A stretch of DNA of 23,190 nt from Temnopleurus reevesii (lineage: Eukaryota > Echinodermata > Echinoidea > Temnopleuroida > Temnopleuridae). Positions within the stretch are counted from its first letter, which is position 1. Every line of letters starts with the position of its first letter. The notes under the pieces were generated by a model. That model was given only the letters and a program-made list of their open reading frames with translations, made no database searches and was not told the DNA's origin. This document shows, piece after piece, positions 1 through 10,014 of this stretch. Made by a program: the position numbers and the translations under genes. The stretch lies in the NCBI GenBank assembly GCA_036244855.1, contig BQKZ01000115.1, positions 48,155 through 71,344 on the forward strand. Reading direction: 5' to 3'.

Positions 1-1573
1 CCCCCCCCCCCCCCTCGTTGGGAAATCCTGAATCTCGTACGCAAATTCACCATCCCAATTCAGATTATGTGTGTATCTTACTTTTTGTTTACCTGCATAT
101 GAATAATTCTTGGTCGTTGTAAACAATTGTTCCAATTTTCCAAGAATATAGGAAACTCGCATTCTCAAATTCTTTCATCGGTGTAAATTGATTACACCAC
201 TTCATTGATAACTTCCAGCAGATGACAGCAAGGGTTCTCGATGAAAACAAAATCAGATACAGGTCAATGCGATTTTAATGCTTCCATCAGCCCTCAAGTT
301 CAGTACAGATTGGATTTTATTTAGATGTTACCAGTGATTGTTGACAGCAAAACACCGGACTGATGATATACCATCTATACACTCTCAAAGTGAATGAACA
401 AATTTGACTTGATATTGGGTAAAATATTGAGTAAAATCTTTTCTTTGTAACTCATTACAACTCATTAGGTATCATTATGCACTAAGATGATTATTCCCAG
501 CTCGCTATATTACTTCAATTTATGAGTAGTGTGTGAATGAATATCGATGGTCCAATGACTTACCCAAGGCATGTGGGACACCAAAAAATCAATTATTAGC
601 CCAAATTTGCGTTCTCTAAAATTGGGAAGGAAAGTGTAAAGCAGGAAGGTGTGATTTTATTCCCGTTGTCTAGGAAGACATAATAATCTTGAAAATCAAA
701 TATGTGAGAAATTCAATATTCTCCACTTCTCTGAAGAACATTTTCGATCATTGTAAGTCATTAATATACTATATATTGGACGTCTCATATGGCTGCACAA
801 AAGAAAAGTAAATGCAGCTCTCTATGTATGTAGTTCCATTTTTTGTCCTTTCAGGTTATTACTATGGACAGTTAATGCTTTCCTGTTTGCAGTGTTTGTC
901 TCCCGATCAACAATGGTGTATAGCGTACTGAACGTTTCTTGAAATTTGAAACCATCGTTTCACGGCTTAAAACAGCTTAACATTTTCATGAATCATACTT
1001 GAGATAATGTTTTAATACTTGCCATACTCATATGTTTACAGACCGTTCATTTCATTCATTTTGATCGCTCTGGCTTTCTTGAGTTCATATATTTCAACGA
1101 TGATTGTAATAAAAAGTAATTTTTTTTTCAAGCTTCGTACATTTTAAAATCTACAAATCGCAGTACCACGTATACATTGATGAGAAACCCAACTGTTTTT
1201 TTTTTAAAGACAATGTTCAAGTTCTCAGTAAATATTTTCATCGTGTAAACAAAGCATTTTGTTTTCATTAACAAGCATTTGATTAAGTGGAGTTTATTGC
1301 AATGTCATTCCTACTTGCAAAATATTTTTAGTATTGTTGACCTGGTTGTCGCTTCTGCAATTCATAATGAAGAATTAAGTACATGTTCAAACATAGCTCC
1401 GACTCAGGTAAAGAGCAACTCACACCTATGCGTTTTAGCATCGTAATGGTCGGGATGCAGAAAAGTGATGTGAAACGAGCTGATGTACGGTATTCACAAT
1501 ATGGTTTACATGCCTAAATAACTGTGTATGAAATTAGGAGAAATTTTTCGCACTTATTCTGACGTATTTTACT
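1..1573. other. AT-rich non-coding stretch, no gene seen
   Basis: The window opens with 14 consecutive C residues, which may be a real C-tract or the edge of a contig. After that the sequence is AT-rich with scattered T and A runs (for example near 1122 and 1195). I found no long reading frame, no recognisable protein motif and no obvious repeat copy shared with the rest of the window. Confidence 0.5.
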
Positions 1574-1732
1574 TCAGCCATTATTCCTACGGTGCGCTAA
1601 ATGATTCACACGGGAGCCCATCGGCGCAGAATGGGCGGCGGAGTGATCGGTGGTATTTTCTGCGGTATACGAGTTCACATTCATGTTGTACATGAAGCAT
1701 GTTGTGTTGGGGAGCGCGGCGTGGGTCGTCAT
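1574..1732 (-). CDS. candidate first coding exon, unknown product (52 codons)
   Basis: On the minus strand an ATG at 1732 opens a 52-codon frame that ends at a TGA at 1574-1576. An in-frame TAA lies about 15 bases upstream of the ATG, so this is the first Met of the frame. The block is locally GC-rich in an AT-rich region, and 34 of its 51 codons after Met end in G or C, which chance frames here do not show. The peptide starts MTTHAALPNTTCFMYNM and holds two N-glycosylation-type sequons (NTT at residues 9 and 26), followed by a His/Ala/Ser-rich stretch and a basic end. I do not recognise a family and see no signal peptide or fold. Weak donor-like GT sites occur near the end (after residue 40 and near residue 48), so this could be exon 1 of a gene continuing off the left edge. 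It could also be a non-coding GC-rich patch. Function unknown. Confidence 0.3.
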   Translation of the reverse strand: MTTHAALPNTTCFMYNMNVNSYTAENTTDHSAAHSAPMGSRVNHLAHRRNNG

Positions 1733-1733
1733 T

Positions 1734-2599
1734 TTGTTTATATTTTACGATAGTTAAGACATTTCTTGATCGATTTAATTCAAGCAAGCTATGAACGTGC
1801 TCTAATTTGCTATTGTTAAAAACTGCCTAATGGTTATAGTTTTACTGCAGCTCACAAAATACCGGTAGTTATATCTGGGGCGTCATCTCTCCAAAAACTA
1901 ATCTATCGTTTTAACCTTCACCTCTTATAATTCATTGTGCATTAACTAAATATTTCAACAGGGTTATTAATGAAAAATGTGCGCGATTTGCTGGCGTACA
2001 ATATACTATGACAGAATATCAGTTGCACATTTACTTTTGATTCTTATTCATGAACATAATTATGGAGTAATTTAATACTGACTGAGAAAGCTTTTGTTCA
2101 GTTAATTGAAGTCTGAAATCTGATATGTTTCTGTAGAATTATGTATTTGGAAACTAAAATGGTCTGAAGACATATGTTTCTAATTACTTATTCTCTTATT
2201 GTGGATCATTTGGACCAAAATATCTGGATTATTTTTAGTCCAAAAACGACTTTGTCGTTGCGCAAGCTATTTCATAATTTCATGATTTCCTAGAGTTGCA
2301 AATTTTCATTGAAATCTTGAAAGGATCCGCTATTCCCGCTCCATATTTGTTTTATTTTGTCCGCCTTAACTAAATCGAGCGTTATTGAAATACTGAAAAA
2401 ACATGTTTTATCAGCTTATTGTGTTTACATGGTTTACCAGTTGTTTTCTCCAACGTTAATATTCTAATATCAACGCTTTAATATCTATTTTTCTTACCCT
2501 CTTCCACATACCCGTCAAATCGATATTACTGCCTGTGGCTATCGATTGAACTATCGTAATGTCCCATTAAATCACTTCTACGATTTCACGGTGCCTCGA
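1734..2599. other. AT-rich non-coding stretch, no gene seen
   Basis: I see no extended reading frame, tandem array or transposon end here. If the minus-strand ORF at 1574-1732 is real, the part next to it would hold its 5' UTR and promoter, but no convincing TATA box or other element can be assigned. Confidence 0.4.
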
Positions 2600-2602
2600 T
2601 TA

Positions 2603-2848
2603 AGCCTGCGTCACACCTTTGTGTTTTTAGCCTGCGTAAGCCTAGCGTTTTTGGAAATTAAAAAGGCTCCCTTGACGGACAGCATACGCAGATCAGACGG
2701 TGGACTAACGTTTGGCTTGCGCTCAACGAGCGTACGGCGAACGTCAGTCCGCCGCATGACCTGCGTCTTTGAGCGTCAATGGAGCGTGTTTAATTTCCAA
2801 AAACGCTGGGACGACGCAGGCTAAAGACGCAAAGGTGTGACGCAGGCT
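2603..2848. mobile_element. full-length palindromic MITE, family A copy 1 (Harbinger-like)
   Basis: The whole 246-bp element is one long imperfect palindrome with no separate loop. The left arm starts AGCCTGCGTCACACCTTTG, and the right arm is its reverse complement running to ...GCAGGCT. The turn is at GCTCAACGAGC (2721-2731). It is flanked by TTA at 2600-2602 and TTA at 2849-2851, a 3-bp target-site duplication of the TWA type used by PIF/Harbinger transposons. There is no coding capacity, so it is non-autonomous. Related copies lie at 9036-9235 and 14132-14378. The superfamily assignment is inferred from the duplication and size; the palindrome and flanks are read directly. Confidence 0.85.
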
Positions 2849-2851
2849 TTA

Positions 2852-3160
2852 CAGCGAAGGATGGGTAAAAATGGAAGGGAAGCCAGTGATGTGGAATTAA
2901 ATCAAGAAGAAAATGCGAAATCTCATCTCTTCGTCTCCCCTTTCTCCCTCTCCATCTGAGAACTAACTTCGATGACGTCATTGTGTGAAAGGGGGAGAGC
3001 ATATGTGGGTTGTGCTCATGCTTTTGATACTTTGCCCAAGGTCGACAATTCTCATCGAAGTGAAATGATGAAATGAGACAAGTCATGGTCTACAACATGA
3101 AAATAATAACGCTTACGTCACATAATCTATTTTTGTTATTACCCGGGGATCCATCGGTAA
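2852..3160. other. spacer between two MITEs, no gene seen
   Basis: This is unique-looking sequence with a pyrimidine-rich patch near 2925-2955. Short frames on the minus strand run through the neighbouring palindrome and look like chance frames. Confidence 0.4.
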
Positions 3161-3161
3161 T

Positions 3162-3330
3162 AGTGGGTTTTCGAAATTGGTGGACGGTCGCTTGAAAGCG
3201 AGTTCGCATCTGATGTGCGCAGTTAAAGGTGCGCATATCAGTTGCGCACCTGCCATTTAATGCGCACATCGAATGCGCATTCGTTTTCTGCCGTCAACAA
3301 GCCTCCGTCCACAAATTTTGGAAACCCACT
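3162..3330. mobile_element. foldback MITE, family C (169 bp)
   Basis: The terminal inverted repeats start AGTGGGTTTTCGAAATTGG on the left and are mirrored on the right by ...AATTTTGGAAACCCACT. The interior is also self-complementary and GC-rich, with repeated TGCGCA/GTGCGC motifs and a perfect inner hairpin GGTGCGCA / TGCGCACC near the middle. Flanks are AAT on the left and AAA on the right, so no clean target duplication can be called. It has no coding capacity. Transposon superfamily unknown. Confidence 0.75.
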
Positions 3331-3331
3331 A

Positions 3332-4110
3332 AATGAGGAGGTGGAAGACATTCATGCGTAAAAAAAGTGGGGGAAAAATCCGTGCTCGTGTAAGGAATCT
3401 GAAGTTAAAAAAAGGATAAAAACACACCCAAATCAAAATTATAGTTATAATTTCTACTCATTTTTTTTCGGGGAGGGGGGGGGGGCAGCACATCATCATT
3501 AATGCCAGCAAACTTTTGGGGTTTTTGGTTAATGAAGGAAAAGGATGAACCTGAATAATGACCATCCTATTTATAAAGATTAATTATGCATTTTCTGATT
3601 CATTTCGAAATTATTTGGTAAATAGACTGATTTATATAGGCGACTGATGCCCAAATAATAAGTGGAATTAACACACAATCTAATTTTGTTGGGGTATTAT
3701 TTTCACAAATTTTGCCAAGATGAATTTGCTAAATTTGTTCACTCATTAGAATCCTTATAGACTTATGTTCAACGATTTTTCAAAACGTGAAAATAAGAAT
3801 CCACTAATTTGTGAAAAGGTTTGAAACTCCGAGAATTCGCTTAAATCTATGCATGCTAAAATATTGTATGCGATATACCCATCGTTCAAAGACGAATCGT
3901 TTGTATACATAATATTTTTTTTTTCGATTTCTTTTTAGTGTTGAACTTGATCTATTACCATAATGACCGTCGAAATATATTCATACCGAGCGGTCACTGA
4001 CCAGAAATCGATCGGGTGTGTTTGTTCAGAACTCTTGTTTTATGCTAAATACTTTTTAACAGGACAAATCGTCATTAGAATATCACTGCGAGTCTGTCAC
4101 CGTGGTCATA
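3332..4110. other. AT-rich spacer with G-tract
   Basis: No gene is visible. An eight-T run is followed by a G-rich tract (3470-3485: four G, one A, eleven G), which is a possible polymerase-slippage or secondary-structure spot. The rest is AT-rich unique sequence. Confidence 0.4.
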
Positions 4111-4296
4111 TCTGAGGCCAATTGCACAAAATGGTTATAGCTATCATCTTCTTGTTGAGGCGCCTAAGCATTTTTTGCTCTCTTCATAACATAGACCTAT
4201 CAACCCTTGTGTCTAGATTAAGAGGGTCGCACAAGAAGCTAAGACATGTTAGCAGGACGAGTATAGCGATGATTATTTCGTGCAATTTGCCCCAGA
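4111..4296. mobile_element. foldback MITE, family G (186 bp)
   Basis: The left end reads TCTGAGGCCAATTGCACAAAA. The reverse complement of the right end reads TCTGGGGCAAATTGCACGAA, and partial complementarity continues inward for at least 50 bases (shared CTTAGC, GCTAT and TCTTG-like blocks). The palindrome is more diverged than the one at 2603. Its right end touches the tetranucleotide tail of a minus-strand LINE-like element exactly, so one of the two probably inserted next to or into the other. No target-site duplication was resolved. Short frames running through it are chance. Confidence 0.6.
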
Positions 4297-4760
4297 TTGA
4301 TTGATTGATTGATTGAATGGAATTTATTAACATCATACACACGTATATATATATGTTCACAATACATGAAATAACATACAGTATTACAATGATAAATACT
4401 ATCATAGTAGTTTAACAAAATGATGAAATATATATGAAATATAAATAAAGGTACACATATTGTAGAAGGGGACGGTGAGGATGTTAAAAGGAACTATAAG
4501 TTAACACAATTGCTAGTCGAGTCTAGTTCCCATACGTTTGGCAAAATAACTTTCAATTCAAACAAAAAGTCTATTTACAATATTTACAAAAAGACAAATT
4601 ACGTTTTTCACATATTTCAATTCTATATTATAGGAAAGCAAAAAATCTGGAAAGAAAAGGGTAAAAGAAATAGAAATGAAAGATAAGGAATGACGAATGA
4701 CAACAATCACAAGTGGCATAAAGATGATTTTATGAAGAACATTTCCGTTGGTGAACATAT
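4297..4760 (-). mobile_element. LINE-like 3' end with (TCAA)n tail
   Basis: Read on the minus strand, the segment ends in AATAAATTCCATT followed by (CAAT)-type tetranucleotide repeats at 4297-4316. This is the usual 3' end of CR1/L2/Jockey-type LINEs, with AATAAA directly before a short simple-repeat tail. Upstream on that strand is an AT-rich, stop-filled region consistent with a 3' UTR or a decayed ORF end. I see no reverse transcriptase motif, so clade and 5' boundary are uncertain. The tail is seen directly; calling it a LINE is inference. Confidence 0.45.
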
Positions 4761-5865
4761 TTCCTGAAATTTTGATACTGCTTTCAATATTAGATTATCC
4801 GTATCCATTTATTAGAAAACAAGCTCGGACAGAAGACGATGGGGATTGAAATGTGTTTTTTATATTTGTTAGGGCATCAGATGGTTTGTTCTTAAAAGAC
4901 TTCATATTTAGGTCCTAACTTAATCTGTTAATGGACTTTGATAAATCACTCGAAACCCCTTCTCATGATTTTTTTTTCTCTTTTCTTTATTTTGCTGCTC
5001 CATGGACCAGCCCTCTCTTGCCCCTAATCGAAATGACCATGTATTATTAATCTGGAAATAAATTGCAAATATGAAACGAAGCAAAAGCTATGAATTTTTA
5101 TGAGGGTCTTTCTTTTTTTCTTTTTTTTTCTTTTTTTTTTCTTTCTTTTTTTACTGTTTGCCCAATCTGTATTTGCAGTTCTCTTGAGTTAGCACTGGAA
5201 TATTTTAGCTGTAGAAAAATCGGCATGTACTCCATGCCCTGATTGCCAAATTATTCTGAGAGAGCAAGATGTTTAATAAGAAATTGGGAAAACAAAAACA
5301 GAGCTTGAACAATAATGAAGATAGCTAAATTTCTTCTCGATGCTACTTGTTACCATGGCTGTGTTCTATTAACTATATACATTCCAACACTTTGTGAAGG
5401 AATTCTCCCTTCACCTGCGATGAACTGAAATATTTTTTAAAAGAAAAATGAGAAACTATTGTGCCTTTCATTCCTCGATAGCTTGAATTGCCAAAAAAAG
5501 TGGCTTACATCAATTTGATATTCCTAAATGTTTCGTCATGCTTATCAACAGAAATCTATTGCCCAATGCCAGAAAACACGAAATTCCCAGTTAATACCTT
5601 CTTGCACCCAAAATATTAGTCACAATTTACTCATAAATGGATGAAAGGGGAACCTATTCTTTTACTCAATTTTGCGGTGAGTAAATCTTTCTGAGGGTGT
5701 GCACTTTGAAATAAAAATCTTGACTCTTTCATCCCAGAATGTAACAGATGTAAGCTAACCTCTTCGACACAACCTTCAAAACTGCTCGGGGTAAAGAATC
5801 TACCGAAAATAGAAACGGAACTCTCTCAATACCCAAATAAATTGGGACTTGTCTTACTTTTGAAG
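4761..5865. other. AT-rich non-coding stretch, T-rich low-complexity patch
   Basis: There is no gene-like frame. A T-rich, TTTC-interrupted low-complexity run lies at about 5108-5152. Otherwise it is unique AT-rich sequence. Confidence 0.4.
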
Positions 5866-5990
5866 GCAATAATACGGCGCTCCATATCGGGAAGATCTGC
5901 CTCCCTCGGCCGGGTTAATCCCCGGCAAAAACCGATGGACGACTTGGGCTTATCTTCCCCTCCGCGGCAGAGGGAAGATGACAACAGTTG

Positions 5991-6065
5991 TCCCATGACG
6001 AGTGTTAAAGCGAAAAAGAGATTGTTTGGATGCCCCCAATGCCATTAAAAAAAATTGGTCGGTCG
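5991..6065 (+). repeat. composite repeat, left member (blocks X-Y-Z)
   Basis: Three blocks in a row have partners at 6725-6795. X (CATGACGAGTGTTAA) and Z (GCCATTA...GGTCGGTCG) recur in the same orientation but in reversed order. The middle block Y (TGTTTGGATGCCC) recurs inverted. The preceding 5870-5990 is GC-rich with small palindromes (CCGGGTTAATCCCCGG; ATCTTCCC/GGGAAGAT). The SINE and MITE insertions lie between the two members. Origin unknown. Confidence 0.55.
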
Positions 6066-6245
6066 TAAAAGTTGTTTTTAACATAATTTAAACATTTCAT
6101 GAGGAAATTAAGACTTACCAGAAAGACGAAAACCTAAGATCTTCTGAAAATATCTTTTCAAGTCACATTTTACATGTTTATATATAAGTTTATTGTATTT
6201 TTTCGTAATTTTTCAATTTTTGTAAATCAAAATATAAGAAGAAGA

Positions 6246-6522
6246 TGATAATATAATAGTAATAATAATGATAATACTAGATGCAATTTATATAGCGCAG
6301 TATCCACTCTGCGGAGTGCTCAAGACGCATTGCATTATTACGCCCTAGCCCTGGCTTGAGCCCGATGTACACAGTACACAGGGCATTTCAAGGAATAGAT
6401 ATTCTCACCAGGTACCCATTCACCTCACCTGAGTTGAGTGCGGCATAATGTGGATGAATTTCTGGGTGGGAATCGAACCCCGCCCTCTGGTTGAAAGGCA
6501 AGAGTAGGGTCCGACTACACTA
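6246..6522 (-). mobile_element. tRNA-derived SINE
   Basis: Read on the minus strand, the head shows an RNA polymerase III A-box-like TAGTGTAGTCGG and a B box GGTTCGATTCC (within GGGGTTCGATTCCC at about 6469-6482) at tRNA-like spacing, with an anticodon-loop-like CCTTTCAA most like tRNA-Glu(UUC). The body then contains GCGCTATATAAATTGC and ends in an ATT/ATC simple-repeat tail (about 6246-6280). The overall plan matches tRNA-derived SINEs I recall from sea urchin genomes; the family name was not verified. Possible target-site duplications are AAGAAGAAGA at 6236-6245 and AAGAAGGAGAAG at 6703-6714, which would place the original SINE 5' end beyond the MITE that now interrupts its head. Confidence 0.75.
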
Positions 6523-6698
6523 GAGGGTGTTGCTCAAAAGTTGCACTGGATCACAAGTTGCAGTTGATCGGAACTCGCGAATCGATATCATTGTTTCACC
6601 TGCGTCTTTTTAAATGCGCATACCGTGCGCGAATAAAAATGCGCGCTACAATTTGCAAAGTTGCAGTTGATTTGTAGTAAATTTGGAGCAACACCACA
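6523..6698 (+). mobile_element. TA-flanked MITE, family F copy 1, inserted in SINE head
   Basis: This is a 176-bp element with ends GAGGGTGTTGCTC...GAGCAACACC, flanked by TA at 6521-6522 and 6699-6700. A second copy in opposite orientation at 10015-10190 is also exactly 176 bp and TA-flanked, which supports these boundaries. The centre holds a GC-rich self-complementary stretch (ATGCGCATACCGTGCGCG). The TA duplication suggests a Tc1/mariner-type origin. It has no coding capacity. The element sits in the 5' head of the tRNA-derived SINE. Confidence 0.8.
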
Positions 6699-6724
6699 TA
6701 CAAAGAAGGAGAAGTTAAATTAGG

Positions 6725-6795
6725 GCCATTACAAGGGGTCGGTCGGAGGAGGGCATCCAAACATTTTTCCGCCTTGTCTCATGACGAGTGTTAAG
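6725..6795 (+). repeat. composite repeat, right member (blocks Z-Y'-X)
   Basis: It contains GCCATTACAAGGGGTCGGTC, then GGGCATCCAAACA (inverted relative to 6024-6037), then TCATGACGAGTGTTAAG. Together with 5991-6065 it brackets the SINE/MITE block. The order of the outer blocks is reversed while their strand is kept. Confidence 0.55.
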
Positions 6796-7481
6796 TTGGC
6801 GTAAATCTGACACGCAACCTGACTGATTCAAGAGATAAAATCCCTCGACTTTGATCTTTCCCCGGGGCCTTGATGTAATCTCCGTATTGATATTGATTCC
6901 ATAGTGGTTTTTAATACAAGACAGGCCTGCTCCATCAGGGTATGTGAGTATGTAAAAGGAGAAAACGGGTTATCTTTGCATTTAGCGCGTCCTTCAGAAA
7001 TGTTTTGTCTCATGTTTCCATCCTTGTACTGTCGTGTGATATTTGTTTGCATTTCATGAAATTACATCCGCATAAATATTTTCAGTTGGATATTTGACTC
7101 AGCACGCTTATATCTATATTTGCATCCGATTGGGTGATACTCTGATGATATTCCAATGGATTTATTTTCAATATGGTCTGGATGTTTGTAACCCCCCAAA
7201 CATTGGATTTGTATCGTCGGGAAATTCGTTTGATGTGCGTATGGCACAAAATGACATTGTTTTCCCCTAGGTCTGTACATGAACATGTAGATTCATTACT
7301 TACCTTTTTATTTCAAAGCTGGGAAGTCAATGTAGAAACACCTTAATGAAAAACATAATCAGATAATGGAAAGTTGACTTTTGGCAACGTGCACATAATA
7401 TACCTATTTGAACATTCACAAGTCTGTGGTTGGCTTTTCTAAGAGAGATGTGACGGTGCATTAAAGGTAGAAAACTACATT
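6796..7481. other. AT-rich non-coding stretch, no gene seen
   Basis: Two short minus-strand frames exist (6828-7052 and 7062-7286), but neither has a recognisable domain, plausible codon bias or splice context. I treat the region as unique non-coding sequence. Confidence 0.4.
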
Positions 7482-7483
7482 TA

Positions 7484-7657
7484 ACACGATATAAACTATT
7501 TCCGAAAAGTTAAGTCGAACGCAGACAATAGATCCGTACACCTTGTATTCAACTGTGTAGACACAACAATGACAAACCGGTTCCGATTTCAATAGCATTA
7601 CAAAGGAGCATTGAATTTGCGTTCGACTTAACTTTTCGAAAATAGTTTATATCGTGT
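7484..7657. mobile_element. young TA-flanked MITE, family D (174 bp)
   Basis: The 40-bp terminal inverted repeats (7484-7523 and 7618-7657, starting ACACGATATAAACTATTT) differ at a single base. The 94-bp interior is not palindromic. The element is flanked by TA on both sides, itself within ATTT direct repeats, so the duplication is either TA or ATTT. The near-identical arms suggest a recent insertion or recent arm conversion. There is no ORF, so a transposase would act in trans. A Tc1/mariner-like origin is inferred from the TA. Confidence 0.85.
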
Positions 7658-7659
7658 TA

Positions 7660-9032
7660 TTTGCACACATTACGGTTATGCTTACAACTTGTTGTGTACC
7701 TCGGATATGCCAAAATAATAACCATTATGAAGTATTTTGGTCGAATGTAGTCCAGAACATTTAATTCAAATAAAAATCTATTCTATCATAATTCATCTTG
7801 GCACCAACGGTATAGCGATACTCCTAGCGTATTACCACACACACACAACACATTGTAAGAGGACATACAGTGTGCACTTCAATACACTGCCACACCATGC
7901 GGAATACGCACTGAGAGAGATTCTTGCGCTATTGGTCAACGATGGTTCAACGGCTGTTTTGAATTTTTAACACACGGTCCATTAATTCGAGGCCCGAATA
8001 AAAGAAGTATTATTGGAATAACTATAAATGCGCTTATCATGACCAATCTTTGTGCTTAATTGATTGGTGATAAGTTCTAGCATTTAGTACTCTTCAACAT
8101 CACGCAACAATCTTGGAAAGTCAAATTTCAGGCTGAAAAAGAAGTATTCTACCTTTAAAGCTAATATCCAGTACTTGCAAAGATCATCAGCTTGGAAAAT
8201 AAGTGCTGAGGGGTGATCTTGTGTTGATAACAATGCACTATGGGACCTGCCTTGACAGGGGAAATTCAATCACGTAATGTAAGACTGGTTAAAAGCGGAT
8301 TAACACTCTAACCAACATATGGGCCAACACGTGGGACCAGTGTAATATCGAAAGTCCCGAGACAGCCTAATTTTTATATCATTCGATGTTTTCTTTGCCA
8401 TTTTACATTGTCTTGCAAAATAATTTTACACATATTATTCATTCAAGGTTTTGATATCCAACTAAAGTTTTGTACGATTCTATGAAAAATTATTTTCTCG
8501 ATAGGCCCTATTACCAACACCAAATATTACGTTTAAAACATAGTCATCTTCAACTAACACGTTCTAACAATTTCGCAATAATCTTGCCTATGGCACGCCA
8601 AAGTCTCTTTCTTATAAAGTTTGGATGTCGGGTAAAAGGGAACGTCAATTAATCAATCGCATATTCTAAGGTAGCAGACCAGTTGATCTACCAGGTTCAT
8701 CGACATACCAAACAAAATGTATATTACAGATTTAGCAGATATTTCGATTAAGTCCCTGTCCTGACATTTGCAACCATGCAGAATTTTCCGGCACATTTAT
8801 CATCCAAATTCTGTTCTACTTATTTGAACGATCACTCAAAAGAAACAAATCATGCATCATTGTCACATTCACAGCTGCTCATCTGAGCTATTTGGTTAAC
8901 ATGATGAAAATGTTAACAACATGATGAACATCCTGACGTCAAGAATGTGCCGATGGTGACAACTGGACTTTGTTTGAATGATAGAAATGTAAAATTTGAT
9001 ACGACAATGCACAAGGATGCAAATACCCTTTT
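7660..9032. other. AT-rich non-coding stretch
   Basis: Minor features only: a short (CA)n run near 7835-7850, and a tandem-like pair AACATGATGAAAATG / AACATGATGAACAT near 8898-8930. Frames at 7737-7970, 8084-8269 and 8470-8652 show no family resemblance and no codon bias. Confidence 0.4.
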
Positions 9033-9035
9033 TAA

Positions 9036-9235
9036 AGGCGGACCCACACCCTCGCGTTTTAGCGCACAGTATACGCTCATAAGAGGGTGGACTGACGTTT
9101 GGCTTGCGCTCAAGGAGCGTACGCCGAATGTCATGCCACCGTATAACCTGCGTCTTTGTGCGCTCAGAGAGTGTTTTTAATTTTCAAAAACGTTGGACCG
9201 ACGCAGGGTAAAAACGCCAAGATGTGAGTCGGTCT
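9036..9235. mobile_element. palindromic MITE, family A copy 2 (internal deletion in left arm)
   Basis: The ends are AGGCGGACCCACACCC on the left and ...GTGAGTCGGTCT on the right. The central turn TTTGGCTTGCGCTCAAGGAG is nearly identical to the copy at 2603. It is 200 bp instead of about 246 because roughly 45 bp of the left arm are missing, so the arms no longer pair fully. Flanks are TAA (9033-9035) and TCA (9236-9238), compatible with a decayed TWA duplication. Overlapping frames on both strands are by-products of the palindrome. Confidence 0.8.
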
Positions 9236-9238
9236 TCA

Positions 9239-10012
9239 GATTATGTACTCGCTCGATATTAGGTTCGTTATTACTTTAAAACTGGTGAAAAAAAGACAAA
9301 GCAATATGGTTTTAGTCACGACTTCATTCTTCACCCGAGCCAACACAAGAGGCAGTATGTGGGACAGTTCAATATGTTAAACCCCGACGAAGCATGTTTA
9401 CCATGTTTACTAAACATTCATTTGCCTACTACTCTCCCATTACACGTTCTTCTGCAAAATTATTTGGCCCATAATTGTTCCTCGTAGTTTTGACCATTTT
9501 CGTCAAGTTTTGTGCACTTCTGGGAACATTTGTTTAAAAAAATAAATACCAGACAATATATTGTGTTCAGTGATCAAACTAAACCACTTCATCGTTGCGT
9601 CATCACATGCGTTGCGCGCTTATCAGAATGTAAGGAGTCATAGACCCGAGAGAGAGATGTCCAGTGGGTAAGATAAATCAGATGATTTTAGGAATTGTAC
9701 ACAATGGCTGCAATTTCCTGAAAAATAGTGGAGAAAACAAACAACAAATACACCCTACCATCGCAAACATTATTATTGAAACCTAAATAATACTGTACGA
9801 CCTTTTGTTGTGTAAAATCCATATGCAATAAATTCAAAACAATAACCAGTGCTTTCACTTCATTCATCGTATCTTGGGTAGATATGAACACATAGATAAT
9901 GTACAGGGATCGTCTCATCTCACATGAAAGGCATAGGATCCTTCGCCCTATATGGAAGCTGTAGCAATGTCAGAGAACAGATTAACGATGGCAACAATAC
10001 CATTAACATGAT
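9239..10012. other. AT-rich non-coding stretch, no gene seen
   Basis: Unique-looking sequence. A minus-strand frame at 9688-9918 is AT-driven and has no recognisable motif. Confidence 0.4.
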
Positions 10013-10014
10013 TA

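Noticed and set aside
1..14. Poly(C) run at the window start
   Set aside because: It may be a real homopolymer or a contig-edge artefact. Nothing in the sequence allows a functional claim.
6460..6522. Possible functional tRNA gene on the minus strand
   Set aside because: The A and B boxes are present, but the anticodon stem is mismatched, there is no acceptor-stem pairing, and the sequence continues into a SINE body with a simple-repeat tail.
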